Notes under the pieces: model-generated
Told to the model about the DNA's origin: nothing
Database searches by the model: none
Seen by the model: only the letters and a program-made list of their open reading frames with translations
DNA from: an uncultured Bacteroidales bacterium
GTDB taxonomy: Bacteria; Bacteroidota; Bacteroidia; Bacteroidales; F082
NCBI GenBank assembly: GCA_947166105.1
Contig: CAMVCZ010000029.1
Coordinates: forward strand, 1-38,074
Direction: 5' to 3'
DNA length: 38,074 bases
In this document: one piece after another, positions 7,825-15,658 of the stretch
How the letters are laid out: the number at the start of each line of letters is the position of its first letter
Position numbering within the stretch: the first letter of the stretch is position 1
Translations under genes and position numbers: made by a program

Positions 7825-8334
7825 ATGAGAAAATTGTCTTTTGTGTTCGGAGTTTTGATGATGTTTTTGTTGCCTTCCTGTTATTCGGTTGATAATCATG
7901 GTTTTGCTGAGTACAACAGACAAGAAGTTGCTGGAGTGATTGCCTCGCACGACACGACGATTCTCTATTTCATGACTTCGTGGTGCCAGGCTGGGCAGAG
8001 CGATTTTGAGAACAATCTGCAGCCTTATTTCGGCAATGCCTCTGAAACAAAGGCGATTGTTGTGGTTTGTATCGGCGAGTTGGAGGAGGTCATGGGTTTG
8101 AAGGGACTCAATGACAATGTGTTTTTGCTCAGCAAGGCATCACGGCAAGGCTTTTTCGACAAAGTTTTCATCAATAGTGAATGTAAAAAACTTCTAAAAG
8201 ATTATAAACGAGTGAATTATGTTCCAGTTGAATTGGTCTGTAACGACAAAGGTGAGATTTTGAATTGGAACACTGATGAGGAATCAAGTAGAACATACGG
8301 AAGCATTTATCCATATTTAATGGGCTGGAAATGA
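7825..8334 (+). CDS. Lipoprotein with thioredoxin-like fold lacking the CxxC pair
   Basis: 169 residues from the ATG at 7825, two bases after the tsaE stop; a TTG six bases earlier would overlap it. The signal peptide ends in FLLPSC, with Cys19 as the likely lipidated residue. The rest, with TTILYFMTSWCQAGQSDFENNL (written in one piece at about 50-71), has the strand-turn-helix order of a thioredoxin-like domain, and VNYVPVELVCNDKGEI later resembles the cis-Pro loop region (YVPVE). The active-site position has WCQAG rather than WCxxC, so classical disulfide exchange is unlikely. Its last four bases overlap the aroB start. Periplasm-facing membrane location is expected; function unknown. Confidence 0.7.
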   Translation: MRKLSFVFGVLMMFLLPSCYSVDNHGFAEYNRQEVAGVIASHDTTILYFMTSWCQAGQSDFENNLQPYFGNASETKAIVVVCIGELEEVMGLKGLNDNVFLLSKASRQGFFDKVFINSECKKLLKDYKRVNYVPVELVCNDKGEILNWNTDEESSRTYGSIYPYLMGWK

Positions 8335-9335
8335 ACGACAAACTGAAACAAATCTTTGACAAAACTTCAAAAGTTTTCATTCTCACCGATGAAAATGTGG
8401 CTCCATTTTGGTTGCCCGAAGTAGAGTACTGGCTAAACTGCAAAAACGCCGTTGAAATCGTTATCAAAGCGGGCGAGCGGCACAAAAACTTGCAGACCGT
8501 CCAGCGGATTTGGAGAACTCTGATGAAGCAACACGCCGATCGTAACGTATTGCTAATCAACCTTGGAGGTGGTGTTGTCACCGATTTGGGAGGTTTTGCA
8601 GCTTCAACTTACAAACGCGGCATCAAATTCATCAACATTCCCACGACTTTGCTCGCGATGGTGGATGCGGCAATTGGAGGGAAGACGGGCATCGATTTCG
8701 GCGACGGAAAGAACCAAATCGGCACTTTCGCGGAGGCGGAAGAAGTGATTATCGACCCTGTCTTTTTGGAAACTTTGCCCCAAAGGGAAATGTGTTCAGG
8801 CTTAGCGGAAATGCTGAAATATGGTTTTATCGTTGATTCCAATTTGTTGAATGTCAATTTGGAAAACTATCAGCAATACATCACTCATTGTGGCAAAATC
8901 AAGCGCGAAATCGTGATGCAAGACCCGACGGAAAAAGGCTTGCGCAAAGTGCTGAATTTTGGTCACACTTTGGGCCACGCCATTGAAAGCCATTGTCTGA
9001 CAACGGATTACCCATTGTTGCATGGCGAAGCGGTAGCCTTGGGAATGTTGGGAGCTTTGTGGCTTTCGGTGAGACAATGCGGCCTTGATGAAAAAGTGTT
9101 GCAAGATTTTGAAAGTCAACTTCCTATGCTGCTTTCGGAAACGGAAGCCAGCCTTTCGGGAAGTGACATTGAGCCAATTTTTGGCTACCTCGTCCACGAC
9201 AAAAAAAACAAAGGCGAAAAGCCGCAATTCGTTCTGCTTGAGGCGGTTGGAAAGCCCGTTTTGGATGTGGAAATCGAACCAAACTTGGTGGAAGAATCTT
9301 TGCAATACATAATAAATATAGTGTCGCACCAATGA
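8331..9335 (+). CDS. aroB: 3-Dehydroquinate synthase
   Basis: 334 residues, starting in an ATGA overlap with the upstream lipoprotein. It converts DAHP to 3-dehydroquinate, step two of the shikimate pathway, with NAD and zinc. The NAD-binding GGGVVTDLGGF (79-89), the substrate block IPTTLLAMVDAAIGGKTGID (103-122) and the zinc ligands E160 (GLAEMLKYG), H212 (NFGHTLGHAIE) and H231 (LLHGEAVALGM) are all visible. Its stop overlaps the aroA start in another ATGA. The aroB-aroA pairing keeps two shikimate steps in one transcript. Confidence 0.95.
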   Translation: MNDKLKQIFDKTSKVFILTDENVAPFWLPEVEYWLNCKNAVEIVIKAGERHKNLQTVQRIWRTLMKQHADRNVLLINLGGGVVTDLGGFAASTYKRGIKFINIPTTLLAMVDAAIGGKTGIDFGDGKNQIGTFAEAEEVIIDPVFLETLPQREMCSGLAEMLKYGFIVDSNLLNVNLENYQQYITHCGKIKREIVMQDPTEKGLRKVLNFGHTLGHAIESHCLTTDYPLLHGEAVALGMLGALWLSVRQCGLDEKVLQDFESQLPMLLSETEASLSGSDIEPIFGYLVHDKKNKGEKPQFVLLEAVGKPVLDVEIEPNLVEESLQYIINIVSHQ

Positions 9336-10483
9336 AACTGCACTGCGACATCCAACTGCCCGCCAGCAAGAGCGAAAGCAACCGCGCCCTGATGATTGCT
9401 GCGTATGGTGGATTCACCCCTGATTTCCAGAACCTTTCGGATTCAAATGATACATTTGTTTTGGCCAATGCCTTGCGCGAAATCCAGCAAAACAAATCCG
9501 TCATCGACATTGCCGACTGCGGCACGGCGGCGCGTTTTCTGACTACTTATTTGGCCTGTCGCAAGGGCGAATGGTTTTTGACGGGAGCGGAACGGATGAA
9601 ACAGCGTCCCATCGCACCACTTGTCGAGGCCTTGAGAAGATTAGGTTCTGATATTCAATATGTTGAAAAAGATAAATGTTTGCCTTTGCGAATCGTAGGA
9701 AAGCCAATTGAGGGCGGGAAAGTCCAAATCGATATGCACCAAAGCAGCCAATTTGCTTCGTCCTTGCTTATGGCGGCCCCAATGTGGTCGCAAGGCCTTG
9801 AAATGGAACTACTTGGCGAACAGAGTTCCTTGCCTTACCTCGAAATGACTTTGACCATGATGAGGCATTTCGGGACTGATGTGGAACGAAATGGAAGAAC
9901 GATTTCAGTCAATCCAAAACATTATCAATCAAAAAGTTTTACGGTTGAAGCCGATTGGAGCGCGGCTTCGTATTGGTACGAGATGGCGGCATTAAGCGAT
10001 GCGTGCGAGATTCGTTTGATCGGTTTGTCGCTGCCCTCACTTCAGGGCGATGCGGTCATTGTGGAATGGATGAAGCAGTTTGGAGTTGGTACTTTTGCCG
10101 AAAAAGAGGCCTTAGTCCTGGGAAAAATCCCTTTCGAAAAACGCCCTTTGCAGTTCGATTTTTCTGCCCATCCCGACCTTTATCCAACGCTCGCTGCCAC
10201 TTGTGCTGGATTGGGTGTTGAAGCTGAGTTTTTAGGTCTTGATAATCTGTATCTTAAGGAATCTGATAGGGTTGGAGCAATGCAAGCGGAATTGGCAAAA
10301 ATTGGTCGTCATCCATTGCATTTTTGCGCCCACAACGACCACCGTATTGTGATGGCTTTGGCACCTTTGTCGATGAAGTTTGGATCAGTCACTTTCGACC
10401 ATCCCGAAGTGGTTAAAAAATCCTATCCTCGCTTTTGGTCAGACGTTTCTTTTTTAAAAAAACATGTGTTTTTAATAATGTAA
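9332..10483 (+). CDS. aroA: EPSP synthase (3-phosphoshikimate 1-carboxyvinyltransferase)
   Basis: 383 residues, somewhat short for the family (about 410-430) but with all key blocks. The N-terminal LPASKSESNRALMIA (9-23) carries the K-S-x-S-N-R substrate site. DCGTAARFLTTYLA, QRPIAPLVEALR, the QSSQFASSLLMAAP block, the KESDRV block and CAHNDHRIVMALAPL follow, and the end KSYPRFW is typical. The enzyme joins PEP to shikimate-3-phosphate. It overlaps aroB by four bases and is the last gene of the tsaE-lipoprotein-aroB-aroA run; the next gene has its own promoter. Confidence 0.95.
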   Translation: MKLHCDIQLPASKSESNRALMIAAYGGFTPDFQNLSDSNDTFVLANALREIQQNKSVIDIADCGTAARFLTTYLACRKGEWFLTGAERMKQRPIAPLVEALRRLGSDIQYVEKDKCLPLRIVGKPIEGGKVQIDMHQSSQFASSLLMAAPMWSQGLEMELLGEQSSLPYLEMTLTMMRHFGTDVERNGRTISVNPKHYQSKSFTVEADWSAASYWYEMAALSDACEIRLIGLSLPSLQGDAVIVEWMKQFGVGTFAEKEALVLGKIPFEKRPLQFDFSAHPDLYPTLAATCAGLGVEAEFLGLDNLYLKESDRVGAMQAELAKIGRHPLHFCAHNDHRIVMALAPLSMKFGSVTFDHPEVVKKSYPRFWSDVSFLKKHVFLIM

Positions 10484-10495
10484 GGATATTTTTCG

Positions 10496-10503
10496 TAATT
10501 TTG
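10496..10503 (+). promoter_or_regulatory. -7 promoter element for the LutA-like gene
   Basis: TAATTTTG matches TAnnTTTG exactly and lies 21 bases before the ATG at 10525, in the short gap after aroA. The -33 region is T-rich but has no exact TTTG. Confidence 0.5.
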
Positions 10504-10524
10504 CACGATTTTTTTTGTGTCATT

Positions 10525-11250
10525 ATGAAAGTCGAATTATTTGTACCCTGCATTATTGACCAGTTCTATCCTCAAGTGGCTGCCGATACCATGAAGGTTT
10601 TGCAGCGTACTGGAGTGGAAGTGGAGTACAATCCAGACCAAACCTGTTGTGGTCGCTTCGCATATCATGCTGGTTTTCTGGAGGAAGCCAAGGAGTTGGG
10701 CGACAAGTTTTTGAACGATTTTTCATACGATGGCCCTGTGGTGGCTCCCTCTGCAGCCTGTGTGCATTACATCAGGAAACACTATCCAGAGTTGTTTTTC
10801 AATACTGCCAACCACTTGAATTTCAAGCGGATGGTGGCCAATATCTACGAATTGACCGATTTTTTGGTCAACCAGTTGAAGTTTGATGATTTTGGGGCTG
10901 AATTTCCGCATAAGGTGACTTTCCACGACAGTTGCAGTGCCTTGCGCGGCTTGGGTTTGGGCAAGGAAGCCCGCCAATTGCTCTCGAAGGTGAGGGGGTT
11001 GGAATTGGTGGAGATGAAACAGACTGATATGTGCTGCGGTGCCGACTTTTCCTTGCAGGTGCAACAGGAAACGTTGGCGATGGGCATGGCCTATCATAAG
11101 GTCAGGAACGCCCTGAACACGGGCGCGGAATACATCGTTTCGACCGACATGACTTGCCTCATGCACCAAAAGGCATACATCGAGAAGGAGAACCTGCCTA
11201 TCAAGGTGATACACATTGCGGATGTGCTTGCCTCGGGTTGGATTTTGTAA
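10525..11250 (+). CDS. lutA: LutA/YkgE-type cysteine-rich Fe-S domain protein
   Basis: 241 residues from the ATG at 10525; the frame is open 30 codons further up but those lie over aroA and the promoter. It has two CCG domains: C9 with C41-C42-G (TCCGRFAYH) and C137 (HDSCSALRG) with C170-C171-G (MCCGADFS), the pattern of LutA, GlpC and heterodisulfide reductase B. In LutABC the protein takes part in oxidation of L-lactate to pyruvate. No LutB or LutC is next to it here, so the substrate is uncertain. The third cysteine site of the first domain is AACVHY. The symbol reflects the closest family. Confidence 0.8.
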   Translation: MKVELFVPCIIDQFYPQVAADTMKVLQRTGVEVEYNPDQTCCGRFAYHAGFLEEAKELGDKFLNDFSYDGPVVAPSAACVHYIRKHYPELFFNTANHLNFKRMVANIYELTDFLVNQLKFDDFGAEFPHKVTFHDSCSALRGLGLGKEARQLLSKVRGLELVEMKQTDMCCGADFSLQVQQETLAMGMAYHKVRNALNTGAEYIVSTDMTCLMHQKAYIEKENLPIKVIHIADVLASGWIL

Positions 11251-11269
11251 ACAATTGAATTATAGAAAA

Positions 11270-11830
11270 ATGAACGATTATTTTATACATGATAGCAGTT
11301 ATGTTGATGACAATGTTACCATTGGCAAAGGCACTAAGATTTGGCATTTTTGCCATGTGCAGTCGGGTGCCGTGATTGGCGAAAACTGCTCTTTGGGCCA
11401 AAACGTGAATGTGGGCAACAATGTCAGGATTGGCAACGGCGTGCGCATCCAAAACAATGTTTCGATTTACGAAGGCGTTGAAATTGAGGACAATGTGTTT
11501 TGCGGTCCGAGCTGCGTTTTCACCAATGTGACCACGCCAAGGTCGCATTTTCCGGTGCATGGCGTGTATGCCAAGACCAAGATTTGCGAAGGTGCCTCGT
11601 TGGGCGCCAATTGCACGGTGGTCTGCGGACATACGGTCGGCAAGAGCGCCCTCATCGCCGCTGGAGCCGTGGTGACCAAGGATGTAAAGCCTTATGCGCT
11701 GATGGCTGGTGTTCCCGCCAAGCAAATCGGTTGGGTTTGCGAGTGCGGAAAACGCCTCAACGCCACTTTGCATTGTGATTGCGGTCGAGTGTATAAAGAA
11801 ACTGACGGTCAATTGGCCAAAATACTATAA
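11270..11830 (+). CDS. wbpD: WbpD-like UDP-2-acetamido-3-amino-glucuronate N-acetyltransferase
   Basis: 186 residues from the ATG at 11270 (19 bases after the LutA-like stop). Repeated hexapeptides run through the protein ([44 protein letters not shown]), giving a left-handed beta helix, as in WbpD/WlbB. These enzymes acetylate the 3-amino group of a UDP-2-acetamido-3-amino-uronic acid. The tail has two Cys pairs (CECG and CDCG), a small zinc-ribbon-like extension similar in place to the WbpD tail. The partner aminotransferase starts five bases after this gene. The dehydrogenase (WbpA), oxidase (WbpB) and epimerase (WbpI) steps are not in the window. Confidence 0.85.
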   Translation: MNDYFIHDSSYVDDNVTIGKGTKIWHFCHVQSGAVIGENCSLGQNVNVGNNVRIGNGVRIQNNVSIYEGVEIEDNVFCGPSCVFTNVTTPRSHFPVHGVYAKTKICEGASLGANCTVVCGHTVGKSALIAAGAVVTKDVKPYALMAGVPAKQIGWVCECGKRLNATLHCDCGRVYKETDGQLAKIL

Positions 11831-11834
11831 AACT

Positions 11835-12965
11835 ATGCAATTCAGGGATTTAAAAACACAGTATACCGTCCTGAAGGACGAAATGGACAAGGCCATTTTG
11901 GATGTGGTCGCTTCGGGTGCCTTTGTCATGGGCCCGAAAATCAAGGAAATGGAAACAGCTTTCGCCGAGTATGTGGAGGCGAAGCATTGCGTGGCTTGCA
12001 ATAGTGGCACGGATGCCTTGCTCCTCGCCCTGAAAGCGTGGGATGTGAAAGAAGGCGATGCCGTGTTTGTGCCAAGTTTCACTTTCTTTGCCTCCGCCGA
12101 AGTGATTGCTATGCAAGGCGCGACTCCCGTTTTCGTGGATGTCGACCGCGACACCTTTAATATATGTGTGGCTGACCTCGAGCGCAAAATCGAGCAGACT
12201 TTGAAAGCCGGAAAACTCAAGCCGCGTGTGATTATCGCTGTCGACTTGTTTGGCCTGCCCGCCGATTTCAAGGCCATTCGCAAGATTGCGGAGAAATACA
12301 ATCTTTATGTGCTTGAAGATGGTGCCCAAGGTTTTGGTGGTCGTATTGGCGAGCAAAAAGCCTGCACTTTTGGTGACATTTCAACCACTTCGTTCTTCCC
12401 CGCCAAACCTGTTGGCTGCTATGGCGACGGCGGCGCGGTGTTCACCGACAACGCCGAGTGGGCCGCGTTGATTGAGTCCTACCACATCCACGGCAAGGGC
12501 AGCGACCGTTATGACAATGTCCGAATCGGCATGAATTCCCGCATGGACAGCATTCAGGCTGCGGTTTTGTTGGTCAAGTTGAAGGCTTTTGCCGAGCATG
12601 AGTTGGAAGATATTAATAAGGTGTCGGCGCGATATACGGAGAAGTTGAAGGACATCGTGAAGACTCCGATTGTTCCAGAAGGTTTTTATTCCAGTTGGGC
12701 ACAATACACGCTTCAGGTTGAAAACAAGGAAGTTAGAAACGGTTTGCAGGCCGCTTTGAAGGCTCTCGACATCCCGACGGCCATCTATTATCCCATTCCG
12801 ATGCACCGTCAGACGGCATTCAACTACTTGAATATCAACGATAATCTTTGCCCAGTTTCCGACCAATTAGCCGACACTGTGATTTCTCTGCCGATTCATC
12901 CTTACCTTACCGAAAAGGATCAGGACATGATTTGTGAGGCAGTTTGCAATTATCTTACGAAGTAA
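11835..12965 (+). CDS. wbpE: WbpE-like sugar-nucleotide 3-aminotransferase (DegT/DnrJ/EryC1/StrS)
   Basis: 376 residues from the ATG at 11835, five bases after the acetyltransferase stop. PLP-enzyme features: NSGTDALLLAL (56-66) for cofactor phosphate, VPSFTFFASA, EDGAQGFG (D162) and the Schiff-base lysine K191 in SFFPAKPVGCYGDGGA. Next to a WbpD-like gene the likely reaction is amination of the 3-keto sugar UDP-2-acetamido-3-oxo-glucuronate. The family includes other C3 and C4 aminotransferases, so the position rests on the neighbour. The first reported genes of the locus are thus sugar-nucleotide enzymes. Confidence 0.87.
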   Translation: MQFRDLKTQYTVLKDEMDKAILDVVASGAFVMGPKIKEMETAFAEYVEAKHCVACNSGTDALLLALKAWDVKEGDAVFVPSFTFFASAEVIAMQGATPVFVDVDRDTFNICVADLERKIEQTLKAGKLKPRVIIAVDLFGLPADFKAIRKIAEKYNLYVLEDGAQGFGGRIGEQKACTFGDISTTSFFPAKPVGCYGDGGAVFTDNAEWAALIESYHIHGKGSDRYDNVRIGMNSRMDSIQAAVLLVKLKAFAEHELEDINKVSARYTEKLKDIVKTPIVPEGFYSSWAQYTLQVENKEVRNGLQAALKALDIPTAIYYPIPMHRQTAFNYLNINDNLCPVSDQLADTVISLPIHPYLTEKDQDMICEAVCNYLTK

Positions 12966-12978
12966 TTCTTTGATTGAC

Positions 12979-14100
12979 ATGGGTCTGAGGTCTTTCTTTA
13001 GCCACATGATTGCTCGCGACAATTACGACGAGGTGATGGAATACCTTGCCGTGAAGGAAACGCAACATGCACCTCGTTTTGAGTTTGACCAAGCCCCTGA
13101 GCAACTTCGCGAATTGATTGCCGTTGCCGAAACACCTCGAAGCCCCGAACGCTCGAAATGGCTTAATGATTTTGCAGAAAAGACATGGGCTGTGCCCGAT
13201 GGCGAGGCTGAGGTTTTGTTTTCAAAAGAACACCTCAATGCAATCCGTCATCTGAACAATTATTTGCGTGAAGCCAATGCGAAAATGAAGCAAGACGGCT
13301 TTTTCATCTGTGCTTTCGATACGGCACAAAAGCACAGGGCGCAGATTTTCAGCAAGTATCCGAAGATCATTGCTTATTTCATCTATTTCTTTGATTTCCT
13401 GTGGCATAGGGTGTGCCCAAAAATTCGTCTGACCCGCCGCTTTTATTATTTATGCACAAAGAAAGTAAGGAAAGTGTTTCCACGTCCTGAAGTGTTGGGG
13501 AGATTGTATTATTGTGGTTTTGAAGTGGTTAGCGAACAATATATCCATGACCGCTATTGCGTGATTGCCCAAAAGAAACGTCAACCCAGCACCGAGCACC
13601 ATGAGTATGGTACTTTGATAAAGTTGCGGAGGATTGGCAAGGACGGGAAACCGTTCAATGTGTTCAAGTTCAGGACTATGTACGCCTATTCTGAGTATTT
13701 GCAGACCTATATTTACGAGAACAATGACTTGGATGTGGGCGGCAAGTTCCACGACGATTATCGCATTACCGAATGGGGTCGTTTCCTTCGCAAGACTTGG
13801 CTCGACGAGTTGCCCATGTTCATCAATTTGCTGAAAGGCCAGATGAAATTGGTGGGTGTGAGGCCGCTGAGCCAGCAGTATTTTAATCTGTATACCAAAG
13901 AAATACAGCAACTTAGGATAAAAACGAAACCAGGATTGTTGCCCCCGTTCTATGTTGACATGCCAGAAACACTCGAAGAAATCCAAGAGAGCGAAAGAAA
14001 GTATCTTGAGGCCTATCTGGAGCACCCCTTCCGTACCGATTGGCGGTATTTTATTGGGATTTTTGAGAATATTCTGTTTAAGGGGAAAAGGTCGAAATGA
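12979..14100 (+). CDS. Initiating phosphoglycosyl transferase with an extra N-terminal domain
   Basis: 373 residues. The C-terminal part (about 211-325) is the bacterial sugar transferase core of monotopic phosphoglycosyl transferases: KDGKPFNVFKFRTM, then DDYRITEWGRFLRKT, the catalytic Asp-Glu pair D276-E277 in LDELP, and LKGQMKLVGVRPL. It places a sugar phosphate on undecaprenyl phosphate at the inner membrane. Instead of the usual short N-terminal helix there are about 200 residues with a methyltransferase-like tail (GFEVVSEQYIHDRYCVIAQKK) and one hydrophobic segment (129-145). No SAM-binding G-x-G motif is seen, so that domain is probably not catalytic. It starts 13 bases after the aminotransferase, fitting one operon. 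Confidence 0.85.
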   Translation: MGLRSFFSHMIARDNYDEVMEYLAVKETQHAPRFEFDQAPEQLRELIAVAETPRSPERSKWLNDFAEKTWAVPDGEAEVLFSKEHLNAIRHLNNYLREANAKMKQDGFFICAFDTAQKHRAQIFSKYPKIIAYFIYFFDFLWHRVCPKIRLTRRFYYLCTKKVRKVFPRPEVLGRLYYCGFEVVSEQYIHDRYCVIAQKKRQPSTEHHEYGTLIKLRRIGKDGKPFNVFKFRTMYAYSEYLQTYIYENNDLDVGGKFHDDYRITEWGRFLRKTWLDELPMFINLLKGQMKLVGVRPLSQQYFNLYTKEIQQLRIKTKPGLLPPFYVDMPETLEEIQESERKYLEAYLEHPFRTDWRYFIGIFENILFKGKRSK

Positions 14101-14143
14101 TCTTTTTTTATCTCCGCATAGTCTTTTCTATCCGAAAAACCTA

Positions 14144-14151
14144 TATTTTTG
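14144..14151 (+). promoter_or_regulatory. -7 promoter element for the first exporter ATPase unit
   Basis: TATTTTTG, an exact TAnnTTTG, in the 244-base gap between the sugar transferase and the ATPase. Transcription from it would give a leader of about 185 nt. An 11-nt palindrome TTGATAATCAA lies in that leader at 14229-14239. Confidence 0.5.
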
Positions 14152-14251
14152 CAACGTTTTTTAGACCGCAAGTCCATTTCGGTGGAAATCAAGTAGGAAT
14201 TGGATGTTGATGATTTGCTGTTATACGATTGATAATCAAATGATTTTTGTT

Positions 14252-14295
14252 GTATAGTGTGAGTCAGATTGCGAAGCTATACCCTTTTTGGTATA
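14252..14295 (+). promoter_or_regulatory. Leader with shared 24-nt element and two competing hairpins
   Basis: Bases 14258-14281 match 24507-24530 at 20 of 24 positions, with TGTGAG at the left and GCGAAGCTATA at the right identical. In this copy GTATAG (14252-14257) can pair with CTATAC (14277-14282), and TATACC (14278-14283) can pair instead with GGTATA (14290-14295) over a 6-nt T-rich loop; the two stems cannot form together. The place and size suit an anti-termination or pausing signal, as for NusG-family UpxY proteins of Bacteroides capsule loci or the RfaH ops element. No such regulator gene is in the window. Confidence 0.5.
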
Positions 14296-14344
14296 CAATT
14301 CCGTTTGTGTAGGAAATTAAGGTAATAAGTGGAAGATTGAGAAT

Positions 14345-15658
14345 ATGCCGACAGCAATAGAATTCAGCAACGTCAGCAAGTTGTACCACTTGGGCAAGGT
14401 GAATTCCCAGTATTTATCGTTGGAGTTACAGCGTTGGTGGACGATGAAGGTGCGTCGAAAAGAAGACCCACTTCTTACCATCGACCAGATTAATGACCTC
14501 AATGCTAAGAGCGAAAGCCACTACGTTTGGGCATTGAAAGACATCAATTTCAAGGTGGAGAAGGGCGATGTGGTGGGCATCATCGGCAAGAACGGCGCGG
14601 GCAAGAGCACGCTGCTGAAAATCCTTTCCCAAATCACCTCGCCAACCACGGGAACCATTAAAATCAATGGTCGCATCGGTTCGCTGCTGGAAGTGGGCAC
14701 GGGTTTCCATTCCGAGATGACCGGCCGCGAAAACATTTTCCTCAATGGCGCTATCCTTGGCATGAGGCGGCATGAAATCGCCAAGAAACTGGACGAAATC
14801 GTCGATTTCTCGGGCTGCGAGCGATACATCGACACGCCCGTAAAGCGTTACAGCTCAGGAATGAAAACTCGTTTGGGCTTCGCCGTGGCATCCCATTTGG
14901 ATCCCGAAATCCTTGTCGTCGATGAGGTGCTTGCCGTGGGCGATGTCGAATTTCGTGAAAAGGCCATTGGCAAGATGCAGGAACTCAGCCAAACCGAAGG
15001 CCGCACGGTGTTGTTTGTGAGCCACAATATGTCGAGCATCAGAAAGTTGTGCAAGACAGGTGTTGTGCTGAAAAACGGAAGGATGGATTACCTCGGAACC
15101 ATCAACGATGCCATCGAACACTATTTGATGAGAAATCCAGTATTAGAGTCGGATGCCGCCTTCCCTTATGCAACAAAAAGAAGAGGGAATGGTGCCTTAA
15201 GATTCCAGTACATCCGTTTTTTGAGCAAGAACGGGGTGGAACGGAGCGTCTTTGAAGTGGGTGAGGAGTGTATCATAGAAGTCGGTTATCAAGCGACCGA
15301 GGCGCTGAAGGTATGCAACCAATCAAGAATTACGGTTTCAATTATGTCTTCTTCCACCAAGCAAGTCGTGGCTTGGCTGAGTTCTTCTATGTTTGCTGAC
15401 AAGATAGACACCAATTCCTCGACTATTCAGTTTCGTATTCCCCAACTGATGCTCTCAGAAGCCGTTTACCAAATCAAATTATACGCGTATGTGGATGACG
15501 AAGCCGCCGATGAAATCTTTGATGCCGCTCAATTGGAGGTCCTCTACCATGACTATTTTGGTACTGGGAAAGTGCCAATTAAAAATGTTTCCTTCGTTGG
15601 ACACACCATTTTGGATTATTCCGTTTCTTGGAGTGGTGCTAAAAGTAGAATTATATGA
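14345..15658 (+). CDS. wzt: Polysaccharide ABC exporter ATPase, Wzt type (first copy)
   Basis: 437 residues. The ATPase domain has Walker A GKNGAGKST (81-89), signature YSSGMKTRL (169-177), Walker B ILVVDEVLAVGD (189-200) and the switch histidine in FVSHNM. An insertion around 20-60 and a C-terminal domain of about 190 residues place it in the Wzt/TagH group; the C-terminal domain normally binds the end of the glycan. It powers export of lipid-linked polysaccharide across the inner membrane. Its permease is not adjacent: the only Wzm is 9 kb downstream, followed by a second, very similar Wzt. The last four bases overlap the first glycosyltransferase (ATGA). Confidence 0.9.
   Translation: MPTAIEFSNVSKLYHLGKVNSQYLSLELQRWWTMKVRRKEDPLLTIDQINDLNAKSESHYVWALKDINFKVEKGDVVGIIGKNGAGKSTLLKILSQITSPTTGTIKINGRIGSLLEVGTGFHSEMTGRENIFLNGAILGMRRHEIAKKLDEIVDFSGCERYIDTPVKRYSSGMKTRLGFAVASHLDPEILVVDEVLAVGDVEFREKAIGKMQELSQTEGRTVLFVSHNMSSIRKLCKTGVVLKNGRMDYLGTINDAIEHYLMRNPVLESDAAFPYATKRRGNGALRFQYIRFLSKNGVERSVFEVGEECIIEVGYQATEALKVCNQSRITVSIMSSSTKQVVAWLSSSMFADKIDTNSSTIQFRIPQLMLSEAVYQIKLYAYVDDEAADEIFDAAQLEVLYHDYFGTGKVPIKNVSFVGHTILDYSVSWSGAKSRII

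Noticed and set aside
8802..9332. Minus-strand frame opposite aroB
   Set aside because: aroB is fully supported by its active-site residues on the + strand.
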